Positions 20,951-29,474 of a stretch of 64,000 nucleotides of DNA are shown here, one piece after another. The notes under the pieces were generated by a model that searched no databases, was not told the origin of the DNA, and saw only the letters and a program-made list of their open reading frames with translations. Numbering within the stretch: position 1 is the stretch's first letter; every line of letters starts with the position of its first letter. The position numbers and the translations under genes were made by a program. This DNA is from Polaribacter reichenbachii (lineage in GTDB: Bacteria > Bacteroidota > Bacteroidia > Flavobacteriales > Flavobacteriaceae): NCBI RefSeq assembly GCF_001975665.1, contig NZ_CP019419.1:2835501-2899500 (forward strand), written 5' to 3'.

Positions 20951-22612
20951 TTATTGAACTTCTACTAAATATCTGATTTGTAAAGTTTCTTTTCTGGTAT
21001 CTTTATTTAGAAATTTATTGTTAATTCTACTTACATGAAAGTTTTCTATTTCTTTAATTATTTTAAAATTGACGTTCTGTCTTTTAAATATATTAAGTTC
21101 TTTACTATCAATATAAAAAATACGTCCTTTTTCTTGATGTATTTTTAAAGTATCAATTCTTTTAAAATTGCCCTTTAAATAATATTCAAAAGCAAAATGT
21201 CTATTAATTTTTTTTAATAAACTTCCTTTGCCTTCATAATTTTTATTTACAAAACGAGCTGCATTTACACCTCCTTGATAAGGTAAAATAGTAGGATAAA
21301 AAAAGGTGAATAGAAACGTATAAATATTTAAAAATAATACTGTAGAAACTAGAAATAATTTCTGAATTGAGTTGTTTTCAGATTTGTAAATTCCCCAGAA
21401 TATAAAGATTGAGAATGCTAAAACAACTAAAAATAAAAAGTTGAATTCAGGTTGCATCACATAAAATAAAAAGCCAATCAATAAAATAGCAACCACGTTT
21501 TGAAACCATAAAATTACAGCATAACCTTTTGTATAAGAATTCTTGTTTTTACTCAATTTATCAATAAAATCAGCAACAATTATCGCCATAAAAGGAAATA
21601 CAATATTGGTATAATGTGCTAATTGAAATTTACTCAAAGAAAAAATAAATATCGCTGATAAACATCCAAAAAGACTATAAAACTCTTCTTTCTGAATTAC
21701 TTTTTTCAAATTTCTTTTTACTTTACTAAATGTTGCTATGTAAAAAAGGATACCAAATGGTAAAAATGCCCAAAGAATTGTGTGTAAAAAGAACGTTTTA
21801 TCTCCAGTTCCTTTTATAGGTCCTGTGTTAAAAAAACGACCAAACTGACTGTCCCAAAAGAAAAATTTTAGCCCAGAAACATTGTGTTTACCAAATACTA
21901 GTTTCTCTGGATGCATATCAAACTGAACATACAATGTGTACAATTCTGGTAAAATAAAAATGAAAATCAGCAATGTTGCTAATAACCAAATAGGATTAAG
22001 AATTTCATTCCATTTTCTTTTTAATAATAATTCTCCTCCTAATGCAGCAACTATAGGAATCATTGCAAAAATACCTTTTGTCATAATTGCAAATGCAGAA
22101 AAAAGACAAGCAAAAATTAAATATTTTATTCGTTTGTTTTTTAAATATACATCAAAATAATAGAGGCTACTAATCATAAATGCTGTTAAATAAGCTTCAG
22201 CTCTTACATCAAAATTAGAAATAATACTATGTGTTGCAGTAGCTAAAATAATGGCAGCATAAATACCAGTTTTTGTATTGTAATTATTTTTTGTGAATTT
22301 ATAAGTCGTGTAAATTCCGAAGAAAAAAATAAGAACTCCAGGTAGTTTGTATGCAAAATTGGTAACCCCAAATATTTTATAAGAAACGGCAGTAAGCCAA
22401 AAAGGTAAATGAGGTTTATCTAGCCAATCATTTCCTAATGAATAGAGATTAATAAAATCGTTATTTTCAGCCATCAATTTAGAAATGGACGCATATAAAG
22501 TTGCATCTGGTTCTAACAGATCTAAAGGAAGACCAATAATGGTAACAATTAAGATGAATACAAAAATTAAAAAAAAAAGATTATTTTCTTTTGATAAAAG
22601 TTTGGCTAACAT
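20951..22612 (-). CDS. ArnT-like glycosyltransferase family 39 protein
   Basis: A 553-aa polytopic protein with about 11-12 membrane helices. The first periplasmic loop has the GT39/GT83 signature (LLEPDATLYASISKLM, acidic pair), followed by GNDWLDKPHLPFWLTA. Such enzymes move a sugar from polyprenyl phosphate onto lipid A or another envelope acceptor. The C-terminal ~100 residues form a soluble periplasmic domain. It is divergent from nothing and lies 32 bp downstream of the TlpA-like gene. Confidence 0.85.
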   Translation of the reverse strand: MLAKLLSKENNLFFLIFVFILIVTIIGLPLDLLEPDATLYASISKLMAENNDFINLYSLGNDWLDKPHLPFWLTAVSYKIFGVTNFAYKLPGVLIFFFGIYTTYKFTKNNYNTKTGIYAAIILATATHSIISNFDVRAEAYLTAFMISSLYYFDVYLKNKRIKYLIFACLFSAFAIMTKGIFAMIPIVAALGGELLLKRKWNEILNPIWLLATLLIFIFILPELYTLYVQFDMHPEKLVFGKHNVSGLKFFFWDSQFGRFFNTGPIKGTGDKTFFLHTILWAFLPFGILFYIATFSKVKRNLKKVIQKEEFYSLFGCLSAIFIFSLSKFQLAHYTNIVFPFMAIIVADFIDKLSKNKNSYTKGYAVILWFQNVVAILLIGFLFYVMQPEFNFLFLVVLAFSIFIFWGIYKSENNSIQKLFLVSTVLFLNIYTFLFTFFYPTILPYQGGVNAARFVNKNYEGKGSLLKKINRHFAFEYYLKGNFKRIDTLKIHQEKGRIFYIDSKELNIFKRQNVNFKIIKEIENFHVSRINNKFLNKDTRKETLQIRYLVEVQ

Positions 22613-22644
22613 AAGTTTGTGTAATTTTTTTTAATCTATTTATT

Positions 22645-23856
22645 CTATTCACTTAAAAGTTCTTGAACAAACTCTTCAAATTCTTTTTTAAATTCATGAT
22701 ACTTTTCATCAGTTGCAGGACCATTAAAACCAGTATGAATTTTTCTAACTTTTCGATTTTTATCCATAAAAATAGTGGTAGGATAAGAAATAATGTGGTT
22801 TAACATTGGTAATTTTCTTTGAGCTAAAGTTTTATCTGCAACTTTACCATATTGTGCTAATAAAACAGGATATTCTACCCCAACTCTTTCTTTAAAACGT
22901 TTAATTCGTTTGTAGGCAATTTCTCTGGTTTTAGCTACTTCAAAAGCTAAAGCAATTACTTGTAAATTTTCATTCGGATTTTCCTTTAAATACTTTACCA
23001 AATACTTGCTTTCATCTAAACAATTTGGGCACCAAGTTCCCATTATTTGAATAATAATTGTTTTGTCTTTAAACTCAGTATCACTTAAAGAAACAATTCT
23101 ACCTCTTGTATCAGGAAAAGAGAAATCGAAATATTCGTAACCCTCTTTAATGTAGGTTAAATCTTCTTCTTTAGGTAACTCATAATCGTTGTTTAATTTG
23201 GCAGTAAAAGGCTCTTTCCAATGATTTCCTGAATAGAAAAATCCGTTCATAATTGAATCTGTAACCTTTGCTGTAAATAAAAATGCGTGAGCACCATCAA
23301 AAGTAGAAAGCTTTAAAGAATCACCATCAACAATACCTTCTAAATACCTATAATCTCCAGTTGTTGTTCTAAAAGTACCAGTTACTTTATTTTTTGTTTG
23401 ATTAAAAATACCTTTTGCAATATATTTTTCATCAAGGTTGTCATCGCTAAAAACAGTTTCCCAATTACCAGAAATATTTACAGTTTCTTTTTTGATTGAT
23501 GAAAATCGGACACTATCTTTTTGAGCTTCAAAAGGAACAATTCTATCTAAACTTGGTTTTATAAAACTTCCTTTTAAGGTATTATTTGCAATTTTAGCAA
23601 TAATATAGCCTTCAAAAACAGGAGTTTGTATGGTAATAGAATCGTTTTTGTAAGAAATTTCATCAACAATAATTTTTTCATCAGCATTAATAATTGTGAT
23701 TAAAGAATCGTTTTTAACTTCGAAAATAAAAGGCAATTCTTGGTTGTCTTGTACTTTTAAAATGGCTCTGTAAGTTCCTTTATCTATTTTGTTTTCTGTT
23801 TTTTTATCACAAGAAATAAATATTAAAATACTGATTATCAATAAAAAAAATCTCAT
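22645..23856 (-). CDS. TlpA-like thiol-disulfide oxidoreductase lipoprotein with N-terminal extension
   Basis: A 403-aa lipoprotein (MRFFLLIISILIFISCDKK). Residues ~20-240 form a beta-rich DUF4369-like or lipocalin-like region. Residues ~255-403 are a TlpA/ResA thioredoxin domain with the active site MGTWCPNCLDE and the cis-proline region ISYPTTIFMDK. It reduces or oxidises disulfides of envelope proteins. The frame continues to 23904, but the start at 23856 places the signal at the N-terminus. Confidence 0.87.
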   Translation of the reverse strand: MRFFLLIISILIFISCDKKTENKIDKGTYRAILKVQDNQELPFIFEVKNDSLITIINADEKIIVDEISYKNDSITIQTPVFEGYIIAKIANNTLKGSFIKPSLDRIVPFEAQKDSVRFSSIKKETVNISGNWETVFSDDNLDEKYIAKGIFNQTKNKVTGTFRTTTGDYRYLEGIVDGDSLKLSTFDGAHAFLFTAKVTDSIMNGFFYSGNHWKEPFTAKLNNDYELPKEEDLTYIKEGYEYFDFSFPDTRGRIVSLSDTEFKDKTIIIQIMGTWCPNCLDESKYLVKYLKENPNENLQVIALAFEVAKTREIAYKRIKRFKERVGVEYPVLLAQYGKVADKTLAQRKLPMLNHIISYPTTIFMDKNRKVRKIHTGFNGPATDEKYHEFKKEFEEFVQELLSE

Positions 23857-23990
23857 TACAAATGCTTTTTTAGAAAAATCGAATTTACAATAATTTGTGA
23901 ACATTATTGGGGGTAAAATTATAATGAATATGTTTAATTTAATCTTAAAATTGGTTAAATTCGCAGATTAAATATCATCATAAAAAATAA

Positions 23991-26417
23991 ATGAAAATAT
24001 CATACAATTGGTTACAGCAATTTTTAAAAGTTGATTGGGAAGCTGATAAAACTGGTGAACTTTTAACAGATTTAGGTTTAGAAGTTGAAGGAATTGAAAA
24101 GATAGAATCTATTAAAGGTAGTTTAAATGGCGTAGTTGTAGGTGAAGTTTTAACTTGCATTCAACACCCAAATGCAGACAGATTAAAAATAACTACTGTT
24201 AATTTAGGCGATGAAAACCCTGTACAAATTGTTTGTGGAGCACCAAATGTTGCTGCTGGCCAAAAAGTACCTGTAGCCACTATTGGTACAATGTTGTATG
24301 ATGAAAAAGGTGAAGGTTTTAAAATTAAAAAAGGTAAAATTAGAGGCGAAGAAAGCCATGGAATGATTTGCGCTGAAGACGAATTAGGCTTAGGTAAAGG
24401 TCATGATGGAATTCTAGTTTTAGAAAATGATTTAAAACCAGGTACACCGGCTGCAGAAGTTTTTGAAATAGAAACTGATTATGTTTTCGAAATTGGGTTA
24501 ACTCCTAATAGATCTGATGCTATGAGTCATCATGGAGTTGCTAGAGACTTGCGTGCAGGTTTAATTCAAAATGATTTAAAACTTGAATTAATTTCTCCTT
24601 TTGTAAGTGATTTTCATGTAGATGAAAGAACTTTACGTTTTGATGTTGAAGTAGAAGACAAGGAATTGGTGCCACGTTATTGTGGGATTTCTATTACAGA
24701 TATCGAAGTTAAAGACTCGCCAGATTGGATTAAAAACAGATTAAAAGCCATTGGTATTACACCAAAAAATAATATTGTTGATATTACTAATTATGTTTTA
24801 CATGAATTAGGACAACCATTACATGCTTTTGATGCTCAAAAAATTAGAGGAAATAAAATTATTGTTAAAACTTTAGAAGAAGGTACAAAATTCATCACTT
24901 TAGATGAAGTTGAAAGAGAACTTTCTGCAGATGATATTATGATTTGTGATGCTGATGAAAATCCGCTTTGTATTGCAGGAGTTTTTGGAGGATTAAACTC
25001 TGGAGTTACAGAACATACAAACTCAATCTTTTTAGAAAGTGCTTATTTTAATCCTGTTTCTGTGCGTAAAACTGCAAAAAGACACGCTTTAAACACAGAT
25101 GCTTCTTTTCGTTTTGAAAGAGGAATTGATATTAACACTACAAAATACGCTTTAAAAAGAGCAGCTTTATTAATCGAAAAATATGCAGGAGGTAAATTGG
25201 CTTCAGATATTTCTGATTTCTACCCTATAAAAATGGAAGATTTTCAGGTATTTCTTTCATACGATAATGCTTACAGATTAATTGGTCAAGAAATTCCGAA
25301 AGAAAAAATTAAGAACATTTTAGCTTCTTTAGAAATTAAAATTAATAGTGAAACTGCTGGTGGTTTAGGTTTAACAATTCCATCTTACAGAACAGATGTT
25401 CAAAGAGAAGCAGATATTATTGAAGAGATTTTAAGAGTTTATGGTTACAATAATATTGAATTTTCATACAAATTAAATACTTCAATTTCTTTTGATACTA
25501 ACAATGATACAAAAATTGAAAACATTGTTGCCAATCAATTAAGTGCTTTAGGATTTAACGAAACTATGGCAAACTCATTAACCAAACCTGAGTACAATTC
25601 GCTTTCAGAAAATATTAATGATGATGCTAAAGTGATGATGTTAAATCCGTTAAGTAACGATTTAGCTGTTATGCGTCAATCAATGTTATTTAGTGGTTTA
25701 GAATCTGTTTCTTATAACTTAAATAGAAAAAATACAGCATTAAAGTTTTATGAATTTGGTAAAACTTATCATAAATATGCTGATAAATACCAAGAAGATA
25801 AACATTTAACGCTTTTTGTAACAGGTAATAGAACCAAAGAATCTTGGAAATCAAATAATAATCCTTCAGATTTCTTTTATTTAAAAGGTGTAATAACTTC
25901 GGTTTTAGAAAGGTTAGGAATACATAAGTTAAAAGCAACACCAATTAAAAACGATGTTTTTTCAGAAGGTTTAGTTTTTAGTTTAGGTAAAATTAAAATA
26001 GCAGAATTCGGAGTTGTTAAAAGAAGTGTTTTAAAAGAATTTGGTATAAAACAAGAAGTTTTATTTGCTGATTTTAATTGGGATACTGTTTTAAAATTCT
26101 CTGGTAATAAAAAAGTGAAAGTTGCTGGCTTAACAAAATTCCCAGCTGTTAAAAGAGATTTAGCTTTGTTATTAAATGCTAAAACTGAATTTAAAGAGGT
26201 TTACAACTTGGCTTTCCAGGCAGAAAGAAAACTCTTAAAAGAAGTAGATTTGTTCGATGTTTATGAAGGAGATAATTTACCACAAGGCAAAAAATCTTAT
26301 GCAGTAAGTTTTGTTTTACAAGATGAAACGAAAACTTTAGAAGACAAGCAGATTGATAAAATAATGCAAAAATTACAACAAAGTTTCGAGAAGAATTTAG
26401 AAGCTGTTTTAAGATAA
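23991..26417 (+). CDS. pheT: Phenylalanyl-tRNA synthetase beta subunit
   Basis: The 808-aa beta chain of the alpha2beta2 enzyme that charges tRNA-Phe. Domain order is standard: an EMAP/tRNA-binding domain (~40-155, with VVGEVLTCIQHPNADRLKI), B3/B4 editing domain (~210-400, ITDYVLHELGQPLHAFDA-like region at ITNYVLHELGQPLHAFDA), B5 (~410-485), catalytic-like core and a C-terminal ferredoxin-fold anticodon-binding domain (KFPAVKRDLALLL). The alpha subunit is not in the window. A strong terminator follows. Confidence 0.97.
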   Translation: MKISYNWLQQFLKVDWEADKTGELLTDLGLEVEGIEKIESIKGSLNGVVVGEVLTCIQHPNADRLKITTVNLGDENPVQIVCGAPNVAAGQKVPVATIGTMLYDEKGEGFKIKKGKIRGEESHGMICAEDELGLGKGHDGILVLENDLKPGTPAAEVFEIETDYVFEIGLTPNRSDAMSHHGVARDLRAGLIQNDLKLELISPFVSDFHVDERTLRFDVEVEDKELVPRYCGISITDIEVKDSPDWIKNRLKAIGITPKNNIVDITNYVLHELGQPLHAFDAQKIRGNKIIVKTLEEGTKFITLDEVERELSADDIMICDADENPLCIAGVFGGLNSGVTEHTNSIFLESAYFNPVSVRKTAKRHALNTDASFRFERGIDINTTKYALKRAALLIEKYAGGKLASDISDFYPIKMEDFQVFLSYDNAYRLIGQEIPKEKIKNILASLEIKINSETAGGLGLTIPSYRTDVQREADIIEEILRVYGYNNIEFSYKLNTSISFDTNNDTKIENIVANQLSALGFNETMANSLTKPEYNSLSENINDDAKVMMLNPLSNDLAVMRQSMLFSGLESVSYNLNRKNTALKFYEFGKTYHKYADKYQEDKHLTLFVTGNRTKESWKSNNNPSDFFYLKGVITSVLERLGIHKLKATPIKNDVFSEGLVFSLGKIKIAEFGVVKRSVLKEFGIKQEVLFADFNWDTVLKFSGNKKVKVAGLTKFPAVKRDLALLLNAKTEFKEVYNLAFQAERKLLKEVDLFDVYEGDNLPQGKKSYAVSFVLQDETKTLEDKQIDKIMQKLQQSFEKNLEAVLR

Positions 26418-26421
26418 TTAC

Positions 26422-26447
26422 AAAGCTCCTTTTTAGGAGCTTTTTTT
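26422..26447 (+). terminator. Rho-independent terminator after pheT
   Basis: A perfect 9-bp stem AAAGCTCCT / AGGAGCTTT around TTTT, followed by a run of T, 4 bp after the pheT stop. Confidence 0.9.
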
Positions 26448-26460
26448 ATAAAATAGAATT

Positions 26461-27495
26461 ATGTACAAACTAATAATAAGACCCATTTTCTTTCTTTTTG
26501 ACCCAGAAAAAATACATTATTTCACCTTTTCTTTGGTTAAATTTTTATCTAAAATACCTTTAGTACCAAATATTTTTAGAAGTCTTTATCAAGTAAATGA
26601 TAAAAAATTAGAACGTAATTTATTTGGATTAACATTTAAAAATCCTGTGGGATTAGCTGCTGGTTTTGATAAAAATGCAGTTTTATATAATGAATTGGCT
26701 AATTTTGGTTTTGGCTTTATAGAAATTGGTACAGTAACTCCAAAAGGTCAAGTTGGTAATCCTAAAAAGAGGTTATTTCGTTTAAAAGATGATCAAGGAA
26801 TTATCAATAGAATGGGGTTTAATAACGAAGGTTTAGCCATTGCTATAGAACAATTAAAAAAGAACAAAGGCAAAGTAATTATTGGTGGTAATATTGGTAA
26901 AAACACACAAACTGCTCCTGAAAATTATACAGCAGATTATTTAGAATGTTTTAAAGGATTACATCCTTATGTAGATTATTTTGTGCTGAATGTAAGTTGC
27001 CCAAATGTTGGTAGTCACGCAAAATTAAATGATAAAGATTATTTGGTAGAATTAATTACTGAATGCCAAAAACTAAATAAATTAGAAGAAAAGCAAAAGC
27101 CAATTTTATTAAAAATTGCTCCAGATTTAAACAATGTTCAATTAGATGAAATAATTGAGTTGGTTGCAGAAACTAACATTGATGGTGTAATCGCTTCAAA
27201 TACATCAACAACTAGAGATAATTTAAAAGCCTCTCCAGAGCGATTAAAAGAAATTGGTAATGGAGGTGTAAGTGGTCAGCCAATAAAAAATCAGAGTACA
27301 CAAGTGATTAAATATTTGGCAGACAATTCTAATAAATCTTTTCCTATTATTGGGGTAGGAGGTATTCACTCCGAACAAGATGCCTTAGATAAGTTAGAAG
27401 CAGGCGCAGATTTGGTTCAGATTTATACTGGTTTTATTTATGAAGGTCCAAGTTTGGTTAAAAGAATTAATAAAGCAATTTTAAAGGATTTATAA
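26461..27495 (+). CDS. pyrD: Dihydroorotate dehydrogenase, quinone-type (class 2)
   Basis: Oxidises dihydroorotate to orotate in pyrimidine synthesis. The N-terminal ~45 residues form the amphipathic membrane-binding helix pair typical of class 2 ([19 protein letters not shown]). The barrel has [41 protein letters not shown], and [33 protein letters not shown] for FMN. The catalytic-base position is C180 ([11 protein letters not shown]) where class 2 enzymes usually have Ser. It is 344 aa, full length. Confidence 0.95.
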   Translation: MYKLIIRPIFFLFDPEKIHYFTFSLVKFLSKIPLVPNIFRSLYQVNDKKLERNLFGLTFKNPVGLAAGFDKNAVLYNELANFGFGFIEIGTVTPKGQVGNPKKRLFRLKDDQGIINRMGFNNEGLAIAIEQLKKNKGKVIIGGNIGKNTQTAPENYTADYLECFKGLHPYVDYFVLNVSCPNVGSHAKLNDKDYLVELITECQKLNKLEEKQKPILLKIAPDLNNVQLDEIIELVAETNIDGVIASNTSTTRDNLKASPERLKEIGNGGVSGQPIKNQSTQVIKYLADNSNKSFPIIGVGGIHSEQDALDKLEAGADLVQIYTGFIYEGPSLVKRINKAILKDL

Positions 27496-27515
27496 ATTAT
27501 TGTTAGATTGTTTGC

Positions 27516-27523
27516 TAAATTTG
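27516..27523 (+). promoter_or_regulatory. -7 promoter element of the LysE-family gene
   Basis: TAAATTTG matches TAnnTTTG, 15 bp before the ATG at 27539. The nearest TTG lies at 27500-27502, closer than the usual spacing, so only the -7 element is claimed. Confidence 0.45.
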
Positions 27524-27538
27524 CAGTAACAAATACCA

Positions 27539-28153
27539 ATGTTAGAAACCCTTTTATCTTTTGCTTTAGCAACAGCAATATTAGCTATTTCTCCTGGGCC
27601 AGATAATATATTTGTGTTAACGCAAAGTATTGTAAATGGTAGAAAATTTGGTTTAGCAACTGTTTTCGGATTAATTTCTGGTTGTTTGGTACATACAACT
27701 TTGTTGGCATTTGGAGTATCAGCAATTATAAAACAATCAGAAAATTTATTTTTTGCAATTAAATTATTTGGTGCTATTTATTTGCTTTATTTGGCTTATA
27801 AAGTTTATAAATCTGATGCTAATATTATTCTTTCTAAAGATAATGTAGAACAAAAAACAACGACACAATTATTTAAACAAGGGTTTATTATGAATGTATT
27901 AAACCCGAAAGTATCCATTTTCTTTTTAGCCTTTTTTCCAGGTTTTTTATTTTCAGAAAGTATTAATACTGTAATTCAATTCTATGTTTTAGGTTTTGTT
28001 TTTATGCTAGTTTCTCTTTTAATTTTTTCCTCAATAGCTTTTTTAGCAGGTACAATTTCAGAAAAAATTAAAGAGAATCAAAAAATTGGGTTGTATTTAA
28101 AATGGATGCAAATTATTGTTTTTGTATTAATTGCAGGTTTTATATTTATTTAG
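27539..28153 (+). CDS. LysE/RhtB family amino-acid exporter
   Basis: A 204-aa protein with about six membrane helices and the LysE-family signature near the start (AISPGPDNIFVLTQSIVNGRKFGL) and GFIMNVLNPKVSIFFLAFFPGF in the middle. Exports amino acids or their derivatives; the specificity is unknown. Its ATG at 27539 lies 43 bp after pyrD, with its own -7 element. It lies directly upstream of the his operon leader but is separated from it by about 130 bp and the his promoter. Confidence 0.9.
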   Translation: MLETLLSFALATAILAISPGPDNIFVLTQSIVNGRKFGLATVFGLISGCLVHTTLLAFGVSAIIKQSENLFFAIKLFGAIYLLYLAYKVYKSDANIILSKDNVEQKTTTQLFKQGFIMNVLNPKVSIFFLAFFPGFLFSESINTVIQFYVLGFVFMLVSLLIFSSIAFLAGTISEKIKENQKIGLYLKWMQIIVFVLIAGFIFI

Positions 28154-28284
28154 GTTTATTAGATAAAGAACGTATTATCATTTTTACAAGAAATTATTTG
28201 GTACAACATCTTTTTTATTAAAAATCAAACAAAAACTTAAATCTTGATAAATATTATATTTAACTAAATTTTATAGCCACTTCA

Positions 28285-28317
28285 TTTGGTTTTATCAAAA
28301 TAAAATTTGAATATTTG
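28285..28317 (+). promoter_or_regulatory. Candidate promoter of the his operon
   Basis: TTTG at 28285-28288 and AATATTTG at 28310-28317 (one base from TAnnTTTG) are 21 bp apart. The predicted transcript would start near 28324, about 10 nt before the leader-peptide ATG. The stretch 28154-28284, between the LysE gene and this promoter, is AT-rich and shows nothing else. Confidence 0.45.
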
Positions 28318-28334
28318 TATAATTAATAAAGTAA

Positions 28335-28391
28335 ATGAAATTTATTCAAAATCATCATCATCATTTTTACAATTGCTCTCAAGCGATTTAA
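28335..28391 (+). CDS. hisL: Histidine operon leader peptide
   Basis: An 18-codon ORF encoding MKFIQNHHHHFYNCSQAI with four consecutive CAT histidine codons (28353-28364) and a TAA stop. It lies upstream of hisG, right before a competing-hairpin structure and a terminator. Four consecutive His codons in so short an ORF at this place are the hallmark of ribosome-mediated attenuation: low charged tRNA-His stalls the ribosome on these codons. The peptide itself probably has no function. It is too short for ordinary gene finders. Confidence 0.88.
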   Translation: MKFIQNHHHHFYNCSQAI

Positions 28392-28437
28392 AAATGTATT
28401 GAATAAAGTCAAGATATTTATAAACCTGTTTGAGCAA
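28373..28437 (+). promoter_or_regulatory. Antiterminator arm pair of the his attenuator
   Basis: TTGCTC (28373-28378) followed after a 2-nt bulge by AAGC (28381-28384) can pair with 28428-28437 (GTTTGAGCAA), giving about 10 base pairs including one G-U. The left arm lies inside hisL just after the His codons. It is free when the ribosome stalls there and covered when the ribosome reaches the stop. The right arm overlaps the left arm of the terminator, so the two hairpins exclude each other. Confidence 0.75.
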
Positions 28438-28453
28438 ATCAAACAGGTTTTTT
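28422..28453 (+). terminator. his attenuator terminator
   Basis: A perfect 12-bp stem AAACCTGTTTGA (28422-28433) / TCAAACAGGTTT (28439-28450), a GCAAA loop and a TTTTTT tail, located 31 bp after the leader-peptide stop and 43 bp before the hisG ATG. It would end transcription when histidine is plentiful. Confidence 0.9.
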
Positions 28454-28495
28454 AATTTTAAAACCAAATTTGCTCAAACCAAACTAAAAACAAAA

Positions 28496-29353
28496 ATGAG
28501 TAACTTAAGAATTGCAGTACAAAAATCAGGTAGATTAAATGAAGATTCAATGAGAATCTTAAAAGACATTGGTATTTCTATCGATAATGGTAAAGATCAA
28601 TTAAAAGCAGCTGCAAGAGATTTTCCTGTAGAGGTTTTTTACCTTAGAAATGGCGATATTCCTCAGTATTTAAAAGACGGAGTAGTAGATGCAGCCATAA
28701 TTGGCGAGAATGTTTTAATAGAAAAAGGAAACGATATTCAGTTTGTAGAACGTTTAGGTTTTTCTAAATGTAAAGTTTCTATTGCAGTGCCAAAAGAATC
28801 AAATGCAAGTTCTTTAAAAGATTTGGCAGGCAAGAGAATTGCAACTTCGTATCCAGAAACTGTAAAGAAATTTTTGGTAGAGCAAAATATAGATGCTCAG
28901 TTACATAAAATTAATGGTTCAGTAGAAATTGCACCAAATATTGGTTTAGCAGATGGTATTTGCGATATTGTTTCTAGTGGAAGTACATTATTTAAAAACG
29001 GATTAAAAGAAATTGAGGTTTTATTAAAATCAGAAGCAGTTTTGGCAGTTTCTCCTCAAATTAATGCAGAAAGAAAAGCAATTTTAGAGAAAATTCAATT
29101 TAGAATTCAGTCGGTTTTAAAAGGCAGAAACTCTAAATATATTCTATTAAATGCACCAAATGATAAATTAGAAAATATTCTAAAATTGTTACCAGGTATG
29201 CGTAGTCCTACAGTTTTGCCATTGGCAGAAAAAGGTTGGAGTTCTGTGCACACAGTTATTTCTAAAAATCAGTTTTGGGAAATTATAGACGAATTAAAAG
29301 CCAATGGAGCAGAAGGTATTTTAGTTTGTCCAATAGAAAAAATGGTGCTTTAA
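28496..29353 (+). CDS. hisG: ATP phosphoribosyltransferase, long form
   Basis: Catalyses the first step of histidine synthesis, joining ATP and PRPP. The 285-aa protein has the catalytic domains (LRIAVQKSGRLNEDSMRIL, ERLGFSKCKVSIAVP, KRIATSYPETVKKFL, the PRPP loop DIVSSGSTLFKNGL) plus the ~75-residue C-terminal ACT-like regulatory domain of the long form, so it should be inhibited by histidine and not need HisZ. The open frame runs back into the attenuator hairpin at 28430, but the ATG at 28496 begins the conserved sequence and is chosen. Confidence 0.96.
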   Translation: MSNLRIAVQKSGRLNEDSMRILKDIGISIDNGKDQLKAAARDFPVEVFYLRNGDIPQYLKDGVVDAAIIGENVLIEKGNDIQFVERLGFSKCKVSIAVPKESNASSLKDLAGKRIATSYPETVKKFLVEQNIDAQLHKINGSVEIAPNIGLADGICDIVSSGSTLFKNGLKEIEVLLKSEAVLAVSPQINAERKAILEKIQFRIQSVLKGRNSKYILLNAPNDKLENILKLLPGMRSPTVLPLAEKGWSSVHTVISKNQFWEIIDELKANGAEGILVCPIEKMVL

Positions 29354-29362
29354 TATTTTTAT

Positions 29363-29446
29363 TAGGGCGTTTTAACGGGCTTTACGCACTCGCTTTTTTT
29401 CTGAAAAAGAAAAAAGAGCTCAAACAAATGCTACAATCCCTAACGC
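29363..29446. repeat. Dispersed GGGCGTT...AACGC repeat element between hisG and hisD
   Basis: The 121-bp gap holds a GC-richer block starting TTAGGGCGTTTTAACGGGC and ending CTACAATCCCTAACGC. The ends are inverted (GGGCGTT / AACGC) and the middle has an imperfect hairpin (GCTTTTTTTCT / AAGAAAAAAGAGC). The composition differs clearly from its surroundings. It resembles a dispersed intergenic repeat I associate with flavobacterial genomes. An open frame through it is accidental. Confidence 0.6.
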
Positions 29447-29474
29447 TTATGCAAGTTTATAAAGAGTAATTATT

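Noticed and set aside
20943..20966. Hairpin AGTAAAAGTT / AACTTCTACT between the PAP2 gene and the glycosyltransferase gene
   Set aside because: Nine of ten pairs form and it overlaps both stops, but there is no T-run on either strand, so I do not call it a terminator.
28430..28495. Upstream in-frame extension of hisG
   Set aside because: It would start inside the attenuator hairpin. The conserved HisG sequence begins at the ATG at 28496.
29275..29469. Open frame overlapping the hisG end and the gap repeat
   Set aside because: It is a frame-shifted shadow of hisG running through the GGGCGTT repeat and has no protein-like character.
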